Assembly (NCBI RefSeq): GCF_037392515.1
Contig: NC_090280.1
Span: 28,153,118 to 28,217,117, forward strand
Reading direction: 5' to 3'
Source: Haliotis asinina
Lineage: Eukaryota; Mollusca; Gastropoda; Lepetellida; Haliotidae
DNA: 64,000 bases
Made by a program: the position numbers and the translations under genes. This document shows positions 59,301-64,000 of the stretch, in pieces; the first letter of the stretch is position 1; each line of letters opens with the position of its first letter. The notes below the pieces were generated by a model. The model did no database searches and was not told the DNA's origin. It saw nothing but the letters and a program-made list of their open reading frames with translations.

Positions 59301-62300
59301 AATTTTGATATACATTCATTCATGACTCAGTGAAACAAAAAGATACATAAAAACAAATTAAATAGTTGATTCAACACATGTCATTTTCAGTGTCTCTGAT
59401 TGACACGATACGCACGACTTTACTAAATTAAATATGTCAGGTCACCTGCTACTAGTGAATTAGTCCGAAAGTCCAGCTTGGCGAAATCCGCTTTGGATTA
59501 AATCCTTCCTCTTGGATATGTTGTCGTAGGTCTGGATAATCCATTGCGCATGTAGTGGTTTGACAATACTGGTACACGTGCACAGAGCTTTCTGAGTAGC
59601 TGATTGGCTGAGCGCGTCATGGGTCGAGGTCACATAGGTCAATGATTTCTTACGCAAATCTCAACATGGATTCTTCAGTGCTCCATTGCATCTCTCAACG
59701 TAGCGGAAGGCCCATGTTTCCCCAGCTAATTAGGCAGGTGACAGGACGACAGCTAGGGTCAGTGTTTTCTTTACAGTTTACAGTTACCTGTGTTATACTC
59801 TCGTGATTTCTGTACTTTGATGATGCACGAAAATTAAACCGCGCGAATTAGTCAATTTTTCTGTTTCCGCGAAAATTAAGCCGTGCGAAAATAAATGATT
59901 TTACAGTATATATCTATCTTTAGCTCTCTGACTGCTAACCTGACCAACCTCTATATAGGGCTGTACATCTGACTAACTCTTTAGATACAACAGCTATCCA
60001 AATTTGCATCTGATTGTCTTCTATCTGTTTCCAGCTTGAGAAACAGCAGAAGCTGAACGAGCTTGATGTGGTGGTGACACTGAAGCTGAACCAGATCCAG
60101 TACATGGTGAACAATGTGTTGCCCCAGGACTTGAGCCAGACCCTGGTGTTCGAGTCCAATGGCGTTGTTCGTCTACAGCAACGCATCAAAGAGCTGGAGC
60201 ATGAGAAGTTCCTGCAGAAAAAACAGATGAAGTTAGTAAACTCTCCTTATATACTGATCACAACAAATAAAGGAACATGTACAACTAGAAGCATTTATTA
60301 GAACTTATACATCTTTATATCACTCATTTTACCTTATCCTGACTCATTTGTAATAACATGTCTGTTGGAATATTTTCCCTATCAGTAAATATTTCATGAA
60401 AGAATGGGGAACAGTCTTTGTATACATGAACTGCATCATCATAGAGTGGGAAACTGCCATGGAATACATGAAGTGCTGAACAACATTTGTGACTGACAAT
60501 AGCCGTAAACACCAAAACTCATTCATAGTTACATTTGTTTGAAGCTTGGAATAGATTGTGCAACAAACAACCCCCTCACCTTCTGGTCTACAGGGATGTT
60601 GGGGTAGCCTCGTGGTTATAGCGTTTTCTCATTATGCCACCATATAGCTGGAATATTGCTCAGTGTGGCAATAAACAAGAACCCAACCAACCAACAAGTC
60701 ACATGTAATACTGATAACACTTTGAGGATTGTTGGAGTGTAACATGAGGTTTTCTGTCTCAGGGAGTCACGCCGGAAGCATGTGCAGCTCATCAAAGACC
60801 GCAAGGTATTTGAGCAGAAGATTGTGGAGATGGATGAGACGTGCAACCAGATGATGGTCAGCAAGTTTGGCCGCATCGTGGACCTGGAGAAGCTGGAGAC
60901 TGTGACAGTGAACCGCAACATCGAGGAACTGAAGGAGAAGTGCCACATCACTGAGATACAGTGTGCCGAAGAGCTGTCTCACTGGGATGTGAGTACTGTA
61001 TTGAGGGAAATATAGGGTCCTACTAACTCACTCATTGTCACTGAACCACACCCCATTTGCACAGAAATATTTAAAATATTTTCAGTCAGTTATGAAAAAG
61101 GTGATTTGCAGATCTGACAGTAGATAATTAATTACTTTCAGAAACTGATAGCTGAGAAGCGCAGTCGAATCACAGATTTGATCCGAGATAACACAAACCG
61201 CCTGGAGCAGCTGAACATGCTGATGACAGAGAAGAAGGACTTGGAGTCATCACTGGATTCTCGCCAGAAGAACTTGGTAAGCATTTGATCACTGTGTGAA
61301 ATGACAGTAGACTGCTGAACTCTACTTTGACTGTGTGTATGAAGTGCATAATTGTAGTTATATGATGTGATGACTGCAGTGGGGTACCCTTGTGGTAAAG
61401 CATTCACTTGTCATACTGATGACCCAGGCTTGATTCCTCCAAAAAGTACAATATGTGAAGCCCATTTCTGGTGTCCACTCTGTCATTGCTTGTTTAGTCT
61501 GTACCTGACTCTAAACCATATCCAACAATACAAGGTCAGAGATATTCATAATGATAATACATTGTTACTAGTCTCATAGTGAAAGTTGGACGCTTTGTTG
61601 TGGGATCTGGAGATAAGAACATTTAAAGCATTATGTGGTTAGCCAATTAAGCACAACTGGAACTTAATTTATAAAATATGTGAAAATTATGAGCTGTGAC
61701 CATTCCCTTACCGTACAAACCAAATACGATGCTACAGTAAAAGGAATCACAGCGGCTCTTAGTTCCACTAGACTTATAACCTATGGCTACAAGGCCTTCA
61801 GCACAGTTGGCCCTTGACTGTGGAATGATCCTCCTGTTCAACTCAGGACTGCTACCTGTTTAGACTCTTTCAGGTTGAAACACAAAACATTTCTTTACAG
61901 GAAAGCATGTTTCTGTTAAACAAATTTGTAGTGCTTTGAATATGCACTATTGCATGGAGTCTAGTGCTCTACAAAAAACCCGTGAAGGTCCCGGGGTAGA
62001 ATAGGCTTTCAGCAACCCATGCTTGCCATAAAAGGCGACTCAGCTTGTCGTAAGAGGCGACTAACGGGATCATGTGGTCAGGCTCGCTGACTTGGTTGAC
62101 GCATGTCATCGGTTCCCAATTGCGCAGATCGATGCTCATGTTGTTGATCACTGGATTGTCTGGTCCAGACTTGATTATTTACAGACCGCCGCCATATAGC
62201 TGTAATATTGCTGAGTGCGGCGTAAAACTCAACTCACTCACTCACTCACTCACTCTACAAAAAAACTGTTATTGTTATTATCATCGTTATCAATATTATG

Positions 62301-62517
62301 ATTTGTGTGTTCACAGGGCGAGGAGTACACCGGCCAGCGCAAGGCTGACCTCAATGAGAAGCAGCGCCTCATCCAGCTAGTGCAGCTGCAGGCCCAGGAG
62401 ATTGACGCCCTGAAGGAGGAGATCATGCTGCTTTCCAGGAAAGGAGGTCACATCCTACCCCCTGCCCAGCCTCCCCTACCTCAGAGTCCCCCCAATCTAC
62501 ACAGCATCAACCACTGA
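16851..62517 (+). CDS. CFAP44: Cilia- and flagella-associated protein 44 (38 coding exons, 2,276 aa)
   Basis: Exons: 16851-16899, 18118-18780, 21169-21219, 21398-21454, 27137-27826, 28467-28599, 29137-29299, 29969-30108, 30522-30701, 31515-31794, 32330-32491, 33115-33262, 33840-33934, 34492-34695, 38616-38729, 39223-39375, 40042-40165, 41069-41178, 41911-42059, 42437-42713, 43706-43761, 47733-47895, 49261-49391, 50090-50280, 50802-50968, 52288-52476, 52909-53093, 53679-53829, 54607-54773, 55510-55638, 56197-56311, 56713-56899, 58077-58198, 58426-58602, 60035-60231, 60763-60988, 61142-61276, 62317-62517. All junctions are GT-AG and all phases agree (6,831 nt). Landmarks I recognise from CFAP44/WDR52: [67 protein letters not shown], and coiled coil after the WD domain. 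In Chlamydomonas and Tetrahymena the protein is part of the tether of the I1/f inner dynein heads; in mammals its loss impairs sperm flagella. The start ATG opens [13 protein letters not shown] with a purine-rich context. It is longer than the human protein (about 1,850 aa) mainly because of the N-terminus. Confidence 0.93.
16900..18117 (+). other. CFAP44 intron 1
   Basis: 1.2 kb of AT-rich sequence. I see no repeat, ORF or RNA gene in it. Confidence 0.6.
18781..21168 (+). other. CFAP44 intron 2
   Basis: 2.4 kb, mostly unique AT-rich sequence. The only clear feature is a (GT)n microsatellite at about 20459-20500. Confidence 0.6.
20459..20500. repeat. (GT)n microsatellite
   Basis: An uninterrupted GT run of about 20 units in CFAP44 intron 2. 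Confidence 0.95.
21962..22204. mobile_element. TA-flanked MITE (pogo/Tigger-like ends)
   Basis: The left end is CAGTTGAACCCCGTTTAT and the right end, reverse complemented, is CCATCGAACCCCCATTTA. TA dinucleotides flank both ends (21960-21961 and 22205-22206). The 243-bp interior repeats CATCTGG/GTCTGG blocks and has no ORF. The terminal motif resembles mariner/pogo-class MITEs; the family assignment is inferred. Confidence 0.6.
22750..22991 (+). repeat. SINE family 1 copy with internal 89-bp duplication
   Basis: The head (CTAGTGGTTAAAGCATTTGC) and B box GGGTTCGATTCCCAACATGG are present. The stretch from the B box to the tail is then repeated, with B boxes at 22802 and 22891. It lies in CFAP44 intron 4. 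Confidence 0.8.
23047..26388. mobile_element. TTAA-flanked DNA transposon (piggyBac/Kolobok class?), non-autonomous, 3.3 kb
   Basis: TTAA tetranucleotides at 23043-23046 and 26389-26392 flank about 21-base imperfect inverted repeats. The left repeat begins CTCATTAAGG and ends GGAGAGCCAC; the right reads GTGGCTCTCGAACTTAATAAG. Just inside the left end is a subterminal tandem repeat of about 58 bases (GCGAGAGCCGCGTATTGGGG), present about three times. No transposase frame is visible. A hAT-like element is nested at 24516-25475. The 3.3-kb spacing makes chance pairing of the ends possible, so confidence is moderate. Confidence 0.5.
24516..25475. mobile_element. hAT-like non-autonomous element, 960 bp, with 8-bp target duplication
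   Basis: Terminal inverted repeats TAGAGTTGTGACGAT / ATCGTCACAACTCTA are perfect over 15 bases. The subterminal regions are dense in ATACGATAC / GTATCGTAT motifs on both sides. The flanking octamers are acgattat (24508-24515) and atgattat (25476-25483), 7 of 8 identical, the duplication length of hAT elements. No transposase ORF is present. Confidence 0.75.
26862..27090 (+). repeat. SINE family 2 copy, nearly complete
   Basis: Reads CATAAGAGGTGATTAACATG, GACTCGCCTACTTGGTTGAC, GTTGATCACTGGATTGTCTG, GACTGCCACCATGTAGCTGG and a tail ending in (ACTC)n. It ends about 45 bases before CFAP44 exon 5. Confidence 0.85.
28150..28375 (+). repeat. SINE family 2 copy, diverged
   Basis: GTGGTCAGACTGGCTGACTT, CAATCACTGGACTGTC and ACCATATAGCTGGAATAGTG occur in the family order, in CFAP44 intron 5. 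Confidence 0.75.
28783..28866 (+). repeat. SINE family 1, truncated head
   Basis: GTGGGGTAGCCTGGTGTTTA and GAAGGCCTGGTTTCAATGAA are present. The copy is cut off by the fold-back element that follows. Confidence 0.65.
28865..29004. mobile_element. Fold-back MITE
   Basis: The inverted ends AGATAACAATATATGGATGA (left) and TTCATCCATATACTGTTATC (right) are about 90% complementary over some 25 bases. Similar ends (AGCAATATATGGATGAACAA) occur at 53888-54000, so this is a small family. It lies in CFAP44 intron 6. Confidence 0.6.
30230..30440. repeat. Degenerate tandem repeat in CFAP44 intron 8
   Basis: About 20-base units around GTGTGTGATATGGTGACAGT are repeated irregularly. Antisense His/Thr-rich ORFs are translations of it. 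Confidence 0.8.
30764..30925 (+). repeat. SINE family 1 copy
   Basis: AGTAGCCTAGTGGTTAAAAA (A box), a decayed B box, GTGTGTGAAGCTTATTTCTG and TGGAATATTGCGAAAAGC. It lies 60 bases after the CFAP44 exon 9 donor. Confidence 0.8.
31795..32265 (+). repeat. Degenerate minisatellite beginning at the CFAP44 exon 10 donor
   Basis: Variants of GTAGGTGTCATGCTGGGTTT and GCCATCAGGGAGGATGGATG alternate through most of intron 10. The first unit coincides with the splice donor GTAGGTGTCA itself. Confidence 0.75.
32571..32700 (+). repeat. SINE family 1, diverged copy
   Basis: GGTGGTGGAGTTGCCTAGAG, AAAGACCTGGGTTCAGTTTC, GAAGCTCATTTCTGATGTC and TGATATTGCTGGAGTATAGC. Confidence 0.7.
32798..32965 (-). repeat. 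SINE family 1, well-preserved copy
   Basis: The minus strand has AGGTAGTCTAGTGGTTAAAG, GGATTCAATTCCCCACATGG, GAAGCCCATTTCTGGTGTCC and a tail AAAAGCAGTGTAAAACCA ending in (CTCA)n. It is inverted relative to the copy about 100 bases upstream. Confidence 0.85.
33990..34203 (+). repeat. SINE family 2 copy
   Basis: GATCTTCAGTAACCCATGCT, GTAAGAGGCGACTAATGGG, GTTGATCACTGGATTGTCTG and a tail TGAGGGCGGCGTGAAACTAA. It lies in CFAP44 intron 13. Confidence 0.85.
34796..34860 (+). repeat. Duplicate A of the CFAP44 exon 15 acceptor region
   Basis: GACTACTGTTTGTGTTGCCA followed by GGGTGCT is the sequence that immediately precedes and opens the true exon 15 (38593-38622). Here it continues into non-coding sequence (TTATTACATATGTG). 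It lies 20 bases upstream of the recombinase element. Confidence 0.8.
34881..35022. repeat. Long hairpin at the 5' side of the Crypton-like element
   Basis: The arm at about 34881-34922 (containing GTTTTGGTAGAGAATGTAAA) is complementary to 34979-35020 (TTTACATTCTCTACCAAAAC). An inner arm pair, GAAATCCCGAGGGGC / GCCCCGAGGGATTTC, closes on a 3-base loop. The whole 140 bp is an imperfect palindrome. Confidence 0.85.
35220..37278 (+). CDS. Crypton-type tyrosine recombinase (DUF3504-like), four exons, 450 aa, apparently intact
   Basis: Exons 35220-35886, 36118-36367, 36597-36832 and 37079-37278 join in phase with GT-AG sites. The start ATG at 35220 has a strong context (accATGg). After an acidic N-terminus with poly-Ala and poly-Asp runs comes an N-terminal SAM-like/core-binding part ([29 protein letters not shown]). 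The catalytic domain follows: [11 protein letters not shown] (R229), HSLR (H360, R363), GHKS (H386) and VRVYKR (nucleophile Y394). This is the full R-H-R-H-Y set of tyrosine recombinases, in the arrangement of Crypton transposons and the related ZMYM/QRICH1/KCTD1 domains. It sits on the same strand inside CFAP44 intron 14, with no other TE gene nearby. Intron 1 is also open in frame to 36077, so its retention would give a 285-residue product without the catalytic domain. Confidence 0.85.
37347..37461. repeat. Long hairpin at the 3' side of the Crypton-like element
   Basis: GTAAAACCTGGGAATAGG (left arm) pairs with CCTATTCCCAGGTTTTAC (right arm). The pairing extends outward through GGGTTTACTCC / GGGAGTAAAACC and CCGGTA / TACCGGG. 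The loop is about nine bases (TTAAATCTA). The sequence differs from the 5' hairpin. Confidence 0.85.
37522..37588 (+). repeat. Duplicate B of the CFAP44 exon 15 acceptor region
   Basis: It matches duplicate A across about 65 bases with few differences (ACTGTTTGTGTTGCCAGGGT, then ATGTAGCATACTAAA). It lies 60 bases downstream of the 3' hairpin. Confidence 0.8.
38537..38593 (+). repeat. Duplicate C of the CFAP44 exon 15 acceptor region
   Basis: TTTGTGTTGACAGGCTGCTG followed by TATGTAGCATACTAGATG: a third, more diverged copy directly abutting the functional acceptor at 38614-38615. Confidence 0.75.
38740..39150 (+). repeat. Approximately 24-bp minisatellite in CFAP44 intron 15
   Basis: Alternating variants of CCCTTTAACTGTACATCCAT and CCCTTAAATTGTACATTCAT repeat about 16 times, beginning about 10-20 bases after the exon 15 donor. 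Confidence 0.9.
40319..40470 (+). repeat. SINE family 1 copy
   Basis: GTAGCCTAGTGGTTAAAGTG, AAGACCTGGTTCAATTCC and CATGATATTGCTGGAATATG, in CFAP44 intron 17. Confidence 0.8.
40655..40816 (+). repeat. SINE family 1 copy
   Basis: GTGGGGTAGCCTCATGGTCA, GAAGCTCATTTCTGGTGTCC and a tail ending in CATACTCACTCAC. Confidence 0.8.
41190..41805 (+). repeat. Approximately 97-bp minisatellite built from CFAP44 exon 18 and its splice donor
   Basis: Six downstream units repeat the last ~65 bases of exon 18 (GGAGGGCTACTTCTGGTTGT, CTATG) plus the donor GTAGGT and ~30 bases of intron. Most keep a consensus donor; the last has ATAGGT. Units from about 41370 on also gain an acceptor-like TTTACACATTTCAG just before the exon-like part. 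Confidence 0.9.
43002..43156 (+). repeat. SINE family 1, internally deleted copy
   Basis: GGCGGTGGGGTAGCCTAATG at the head is followed directly by ACCTGGGTTGATTTCACACA, and the tail ends in (ACTC)n. The A-to-B-box spacer is shortened. Confidence 0.75.
43810..46962. repeat. 56-bp minisatellite, about 56 units, in CFAP44 intron 21
   Basis: The unit is 56 bases (GTGTGTGGAATGTTGGGGAG, then ATATAGACATGGGATGGTGT, then TGAAGGCTGTCGGTGA) with three main end variants: CTGTCGGTGA, CAGACGGTGA and CTGTTGGTGA. Blocks of eight units recur: diagnostic variants at 43893 and 44341, and at 44173 and 44621, are both 448 bases apart. All three antisense frames are open for about 1,000 codons because the unit lacks antisense stops. 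Confidence 0.97.
46966..47732 (+). repeat. Approximately 25-bp / 99-bp higher-order array ending in the CFAP44 exon 22 acceptor
   Basis: Short units of the type TATGCCTGTTATATCCCCTGTACAG repeat from 46966. From about 47402 they are organised in 99-base higher-order units (ACTTTACAATATG at 47402, 47501, 47600 and 47699). The last unit supplies the real acceptor CCCTGTACAG at 47723-47732. Confidence 0.92.
47896..49260 (+). other. CFAP44 intron 22
   Basis: Apart from a possible LINE-like tail around 48305-48400 (AATAATAATAATGATGAGTC, then TTATATGGCGCCAACTCCA) and a short A run, I see nothing recognisable. Confidence 0.5.
49423..49590 (+). repeat. SINE family 1 copy
   Basis: TGTGTAGCCTCGTGCCAACT, GACCTGGTATCAATTCCTCA and a tail AAAAGTGGCATAAAACC. 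It runs into an (ACTG/ACTC)n tract (49592-49680). Confidence 0.75.
49789..49938 (+). repeat. SINE family 1 copy
   Basis: GGTTAGCTTAGTAGTTAAAG, CATTTCTGGTGTCCCCCATC and TTGCTGGAATATTGCTAACA, in CFAP44 intron 23. Confidence 0.75.
50998..52250. repeat. 43-bp minisatellite (about 29 units) in CFAP44 intron 25
   Basis: The unit is about 43 bases (CCCTTAGTCTTGAGATATAC, then CCCAATGAACAATGTCAGAGATG). A distinctive variant (CTCAAGTGAACAATGTCAGT) recurs at 51071, 51413, 51669 and 51968, marking higher-order blocks of roughly 6-8 units. The array ends about 40 bases before exon 26. Confidence 0.95.
52583..52722 (-). repeat. SINE family 1, decayed copy
   Basis: The minus strand has GGTAGCCAAGGATTTATAG, TGATTCCCCATATGTGCAC and ATTACTAAAAGTGGCATAA. 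Confidence 0.6.
53373..53470. repeat. Fold-back element in CFAP44 intron 27
   Basis: ACATTGTTTCAGAGTATGTCC on the left pairs with GGATATACTCTGAAATGTTG on the right around a roughly 55-base loop. Confidence 0.55.
53888..54000. mobile_element. Fold-back MITE, second copy
   Basis: The outer ends AGTAAGGAAGG / CCCTCCTTACT and inner ends AATATATGGATGAACAA / TTGTTCATCCACATGATATT pair over about 30 bases. It shares its arm sequence with 28865-29004 and lies in CFAP44 intron 28. Confidence 0.6.
55040..55215 (-). repeat. tRNA-headed SINE of a third family
   Basis: The minus strand starts with an A-box-like CCATGGTGTAGCAGACAGC and a B-box-like GGGTTTGATTCCTGTCC. It continues into a central block (GGTCCCTGCCTGGTACTCAG, TGGTCACCTCGGAGTCAGTA) that I recall as a conserved core in molluscan SINEs. 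Confidence 0.5.
55811..55958 (+). repeat. SINE family 1 copy
   Basis: GTGGGGTAGCCTAGTGCTTA, GTTCAATTCCCCACATGGGT, GAAGCCCATTTCTGGTGACC and a tail ending in CATTCACTC. The head spacer is shortened. Confidence 0.8.
56103..56140 (+). pseudogene. Partial duplicate of CFAP44 exon 31 (pseudo-exon)
   Basis: GACAGGTGACACTGTTCAAA, then GAGCTAGTCCTTCAGATG, repeats the first 38 bases of exon 31 about 94 bases upstream with a handful of substitutions. It reads TAG in the exon frame (CTAGTC for CTGGTC) and has no good donor, so it is not a usable exon. Confidence 0.65.
57015..57183 (+). repeat. SINE family 1 copy
   Basis: GGAGGCACTGTGGTTAAGGT, GAATCCCATTTCTGGTGTGC, TTGCTGGAATATTGCTAAAA and a (CTCA)n tail, in CFAP44 intron 32. 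Confidence 0.8.
57730..57966 (+). repeat. Approximately 43-bp tandem repeat in CFAP44 intron 32
   Basis: Five to six units of the type TGTGATAGGTTTACTGGTAT, ATCACCTGAAAGGATTATAC repeat with slight length variation. Confidence 0.88.
58856..59207. repeat. Degenerate CTGATTGCCT tandem repeat in CFAP44 intron 34
   Basis: Irregular units of 10-24 bases, such as CTGATTGCCTCTGATTGTTC. Open frames on both strands here are compositional. Confidence 0.85.
59215..59906. mobile_element. TA-flanked MITE with TTCGCG-rich ends
   Basis: The ends CTGTAAAATCATTATTATTC / AAATAAATGATTTTACAG are inverted repeats of about 20 bases flanked by TA on both sides (59213-59214 and 59907-59908). Subterminal CGCGAAAATAAA / TTAATTTTCGCG motifs lie just inside both ends. 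The 692-bp interior has no long ORF. The superfamily is uncertain (mariner-like or another TA-inserting group). Confidence 0.7.
60599..60672 (+). repeat. Chimeric SINE (family 1 head, family 2 tail)
   Basis: GGGGTAGCCTCGTGGTTATA (family 1 A box) joins directly to GCCACCATATAGCTGGAATA and TTGCTCAGTGTGGC, the family 2 tail. Confidence 0.65.
61375..61495 (+). repeat. SINE family 1, 3'-truncated copy
   Basis: GTGGGGTACCCTTGTGGTAA, GACCCAGGCTTGATTCCTCC and GAAGCCCATTTCTGGTGTCC; the tail is missing. Confidence 0.75.
61752..61919 (+). pseudogene. LINE ORF2 C-terminal remnant
   Basis: One frame reads [19 protein letters not shown], then stop (61815-61817), then [32 protein letters not shown], then stop. 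This is the characteristic C-terminal block (TYG-x-x-AFS-x-x-GP-x-LWN-x-LP, FK-x-x-LK-x-x-LF) of non-LTR retrotransposon ORF2 proteins. The TGA replaces the usual Arg codon, so the copy is dead. It lies in CFAP44 intron 37. Confidence 0.8.
61920..62300 (+). mobile_element. LINE 3' tail interrupted by a SINE
   Basis: The LINE 3' region (TAGTGCTCTACAAAAAA) ends at 61978 and resumes at 62253 with CTCTACAAAAAAACTG and an ATT/ATC-rich tail. The SINE at 61979-62252 splits it. Confidence 0.7.
61979..62252 (+). mobile_element. SINE family 2, full length, with 12-bp target duplication
   Basis: The most complete family 2 copy: GTCCCGGGGTAGAATAGGC, GTAAGAGGCGACTAACGGG, GGCTCGCTGACTTGGTTGAC, GATCACTGGATTGTCTGGTC, ACCGCCGCCATATAGCTG, then GAGTGCGGCGTAAAACTC and (ACTC)n. 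The flanks CTCTACAAAAAA (61967-61978) and CTCTACAAAAAA (62253-62264) are identical, marking the insertion. Confidence 0.88.
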
Positions 62518-62790
62518 CAGCTGCACTCTACTCTCCATCTGCAGCCACCAGCGAGCTTTAAAACCTTGGAACATGATCTACTGGTTTTCTTGGGAACATG
62601 ATCTTCTGACATACCATTGAAAATATGCCATAATCTTGAAGTTTTACAGATCTTTTCTGTTTTGCAAACTGTAAAATGACTATTCAGATTTTTCATTAAC
62701 TCTTTGTCATTCACAAAGTTAAATGAAGACATATCTCTGAATATTTGCCATAAACTTGAAGTTTTACAGATCTTATATATGTTGCAGGAC

Positions 62791-62796
62791 AATAAA
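62791..62796 (+). promoter_or_regulatory. CFAP44: Proximal polyadenylation signal of CFAP44
   Basis: AATAAA lies 274 bases after the stop codon and would give a short 3' UTR. Confidence 0.5.
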
Positions 62797-63355
62797 ATGA
62801 CTCATGGCAGTACATGAAATAAGGCACGTCTGATTGCCTGAGATGGGCTACAGTAAGCCAGTTTGATGATCTGGTAAAAAATTTAGATGTTAGATACATC
62901 TGAGTAAATTCACAATATCTTATTGTCTAGTCTGGTTCAATCTGTTTCGGGCTGGTAACATTTTGAAGTTGCCAGTCCTGTTGTCTGGCTGGCTTTATTA
63001 GCATTTTTCATACACTGCTCTTTGATTGTCAGACTTTTTAATCACTGTTTGTCATTCACAGATGTTAAATGAAGATTAAGTGATAACATTTTTCATGGAA
63101 ACATCAAACAAGTCAATTTCCGTTACAGTGGCATGTGAAAATTTTTCATATCAGTAATATGTTTAGTTTTTCTATTTAAACTGGTTGTACTGAAGAACCG
63201 ACTCCCGTAAATACGACATCACAAGTGTCAGTCTTTCATCCAAGTTCATACTAGCCAAAATATACAGTATTATATTTCTCTGAACAGTGTGTTTCCTGAC
63301 ACCCATTGGGGTATGTAGAAGCTGTACATGCTATGTGATGCTTGTGTCTGTGTGA

Positions 63356-63452
63356 GCTGGGTACAATGTGTGAAGACCATTTCTGGTGTCACCAGCTGTG
63401 TTGTTCCTGGAATATTGCCAAAGTGGCGTAAAACCATACTCACACACTGTAT
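63356..63452 (+). repeat. SINE family 1, tail half
   Basis: GGGTACAATGTGTGAAGACC, CATTTCTGGTGTCACCAGC and TGGAATATTGCCAAAGTGGC, ending in CATACTCACACAC. Confidence 0.8.
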
Positions 63453-63752
63453 GTTCTCTTGTCATGTGTTCACTGAGGGAGGTAGATGCTACTGATAAAT
63501 AACACCTAGCACAGTCCCAGCATATCATGGTGTCTTACCTTGGTGTCTTGTCTCATACCATGTCTTTATATTCCTGGAATATCAGGTTTTAGAATTCTGT
63601 TAACTGCTTTTTAATTATTTATCAGTTTCAAAGCATTATTGTTGATGTTTTCATTCCAGTTTACATACACTCCGTCCATGAAATTATATGTGTTTATGCA
63701 TCTGTGATCACTTATTTTGCATGTATATATGTAACTGTGAATATAAATATGA

Positions 63753-63758
63753 AATAAA
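63753..63758 (+). promoter_or_regulatory. CFAP44: Distal polyadenylation signal of CFAP44
   Basis: AATAAA about 1.2 kb after the stop codon offers an alternative, longer 3' UTR. Confidence 0.35.
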
Positions 63759-64000
63759 TTATACATAACAGATCACATCTTAATGTGATATTTAGAAGGT
63801 GTATGCTGTATAATACCTGATTTTTTGTCCCAGATTGTGTTCCACAGACGAAATTGCATGAGTGAGATCAAACGATATCTTGGACGATATCCTGGGAGAT
63901 ATCTTTTTGTACAGTAGATTTTGTACAATGGACTGACATCATTTATTACATGATTCACAATGCTATGATGTCAAAAAACTGATGATGTCACAATGCTATG

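Larger units (their letters stand above)
43706..62517 (+). other. CFAP44: CFAP44 exons 21-38: coiled-coil C-terminal half (about residues 1315-2276)
   Basis: Heptad-rich Glu/Lys/Leu sequence begins at [20 protein letters not shown] and runs to the end, broken by two insertions. One is a glycine-rich run in exon 28 ([15 protein letters not shown], near residue 1710), followed by a Ser/Pro-rich exon 29. The other is an almost purely acidic exon 33 ([20 protein letters not shown], near residue 1930). The C-terminus is proline-rich ([15 protein letters not shown]) and ends SINH. Confidence 0.88.
62518..64000 (+). other. CFAP44 3' UTR and downstream region
   Basis: It contains a duplicated roughly 65-base block (62613-62680 and 62737-62803: CATAA-CTTGAAGTTTTACAGATCTT), two polyadenylation signals and one SINE tail. 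After 63760 I see no gene. Confidence 0.6.

Noticed and set aside
16851-62517. CFAP43 (WDR96) as an alternative identity for the large gene
   Set aside because: CFAP43 is a related WD and coiled-coil partner, but the blocks seen here ([46 protein letters not shown]) are those I know from CFAP44.

Overview
This is a eukaryotic (animal) genomic window with about 40% GC, intron-rich genes, GT-AG splice sites and many dispersed repeats. The most abundant repeat is a tRNA-headed SINE whose tail reads GGAATATTGCTAAAAGCGG and runs into TAAAAC and then (CTCA)n. I associate this tail with abalone (Haliotis) sequences, so a gastropod mollusc, probably abalone, is my inference. I could not run a search to confirm it.

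Layout. Positions 1-2876 hold the 3' end of a tetraspanin gene (tetraspanin A, its last two exons). Positions 5639-12730 hold a complete second tetraspanin (tetraspanin B, seven exons, 281 aa); the two genes are tandem paralogues with an identical exon scheme at the 3' end. Positions 12731-16850 are intergenic and carry a decayed MULE-type transposon. Positions 16851-62517 hold one very large gene on the + strand that I reconstructed as 38 in-phase coding exons (6,831 nt, 2,276 aa). It is CFAP44 (WDR52/FAP44), an axonemal WD-repeat and coiled-coil protein that tethers the I1/f inner dynein motor domains in cilia and flagella. The molluscan version has a roughly 500-residue acidic low-complexity N-terminus. 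An RFX X-box-like site lies just upstream of its start codon, as expected for a ciliary gene.

Nested in CFAP44 intron 14 is an apparently intact four-exon Crypton-type tyrosine recombinase (35220-37278, 450 aa, catalytic R-H-R-H-Y present), bracketed by two different long hairpins and by near-identical copies of the host gene's own 3' splice site.

The introns are unusually full of minisatellites. A 56-bp unit is repeated about 56 times in intron 21, followed by a 99-bp higher-order array whose last unit supplies the real acceptor of exon 22. A roughly 97-bp array in intron 18 is made from the end of exon 18 plus its splice donor. There is a 43-bp array in intron 25 and others in introns 8, 10, 15 and 32. 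Several start at or within a few tens of bases of a 5' splice site.

Other mobile DNA: a TTAA-flanked 3.3-kb element in intron 4 with a hAT-like non-autonomous element nested inside it (8-bp target duplication); TA-flanked MITEs in introns 4 and 34; small fold-back elements; a LINE ORF2 remnant whose tail is interrupted by a SINE with a perfect 12-bp target duplication; and about 30 SINE copies of at least two families that share a 3' tail. No CRISPR arrays, operons or bacterial features are present.
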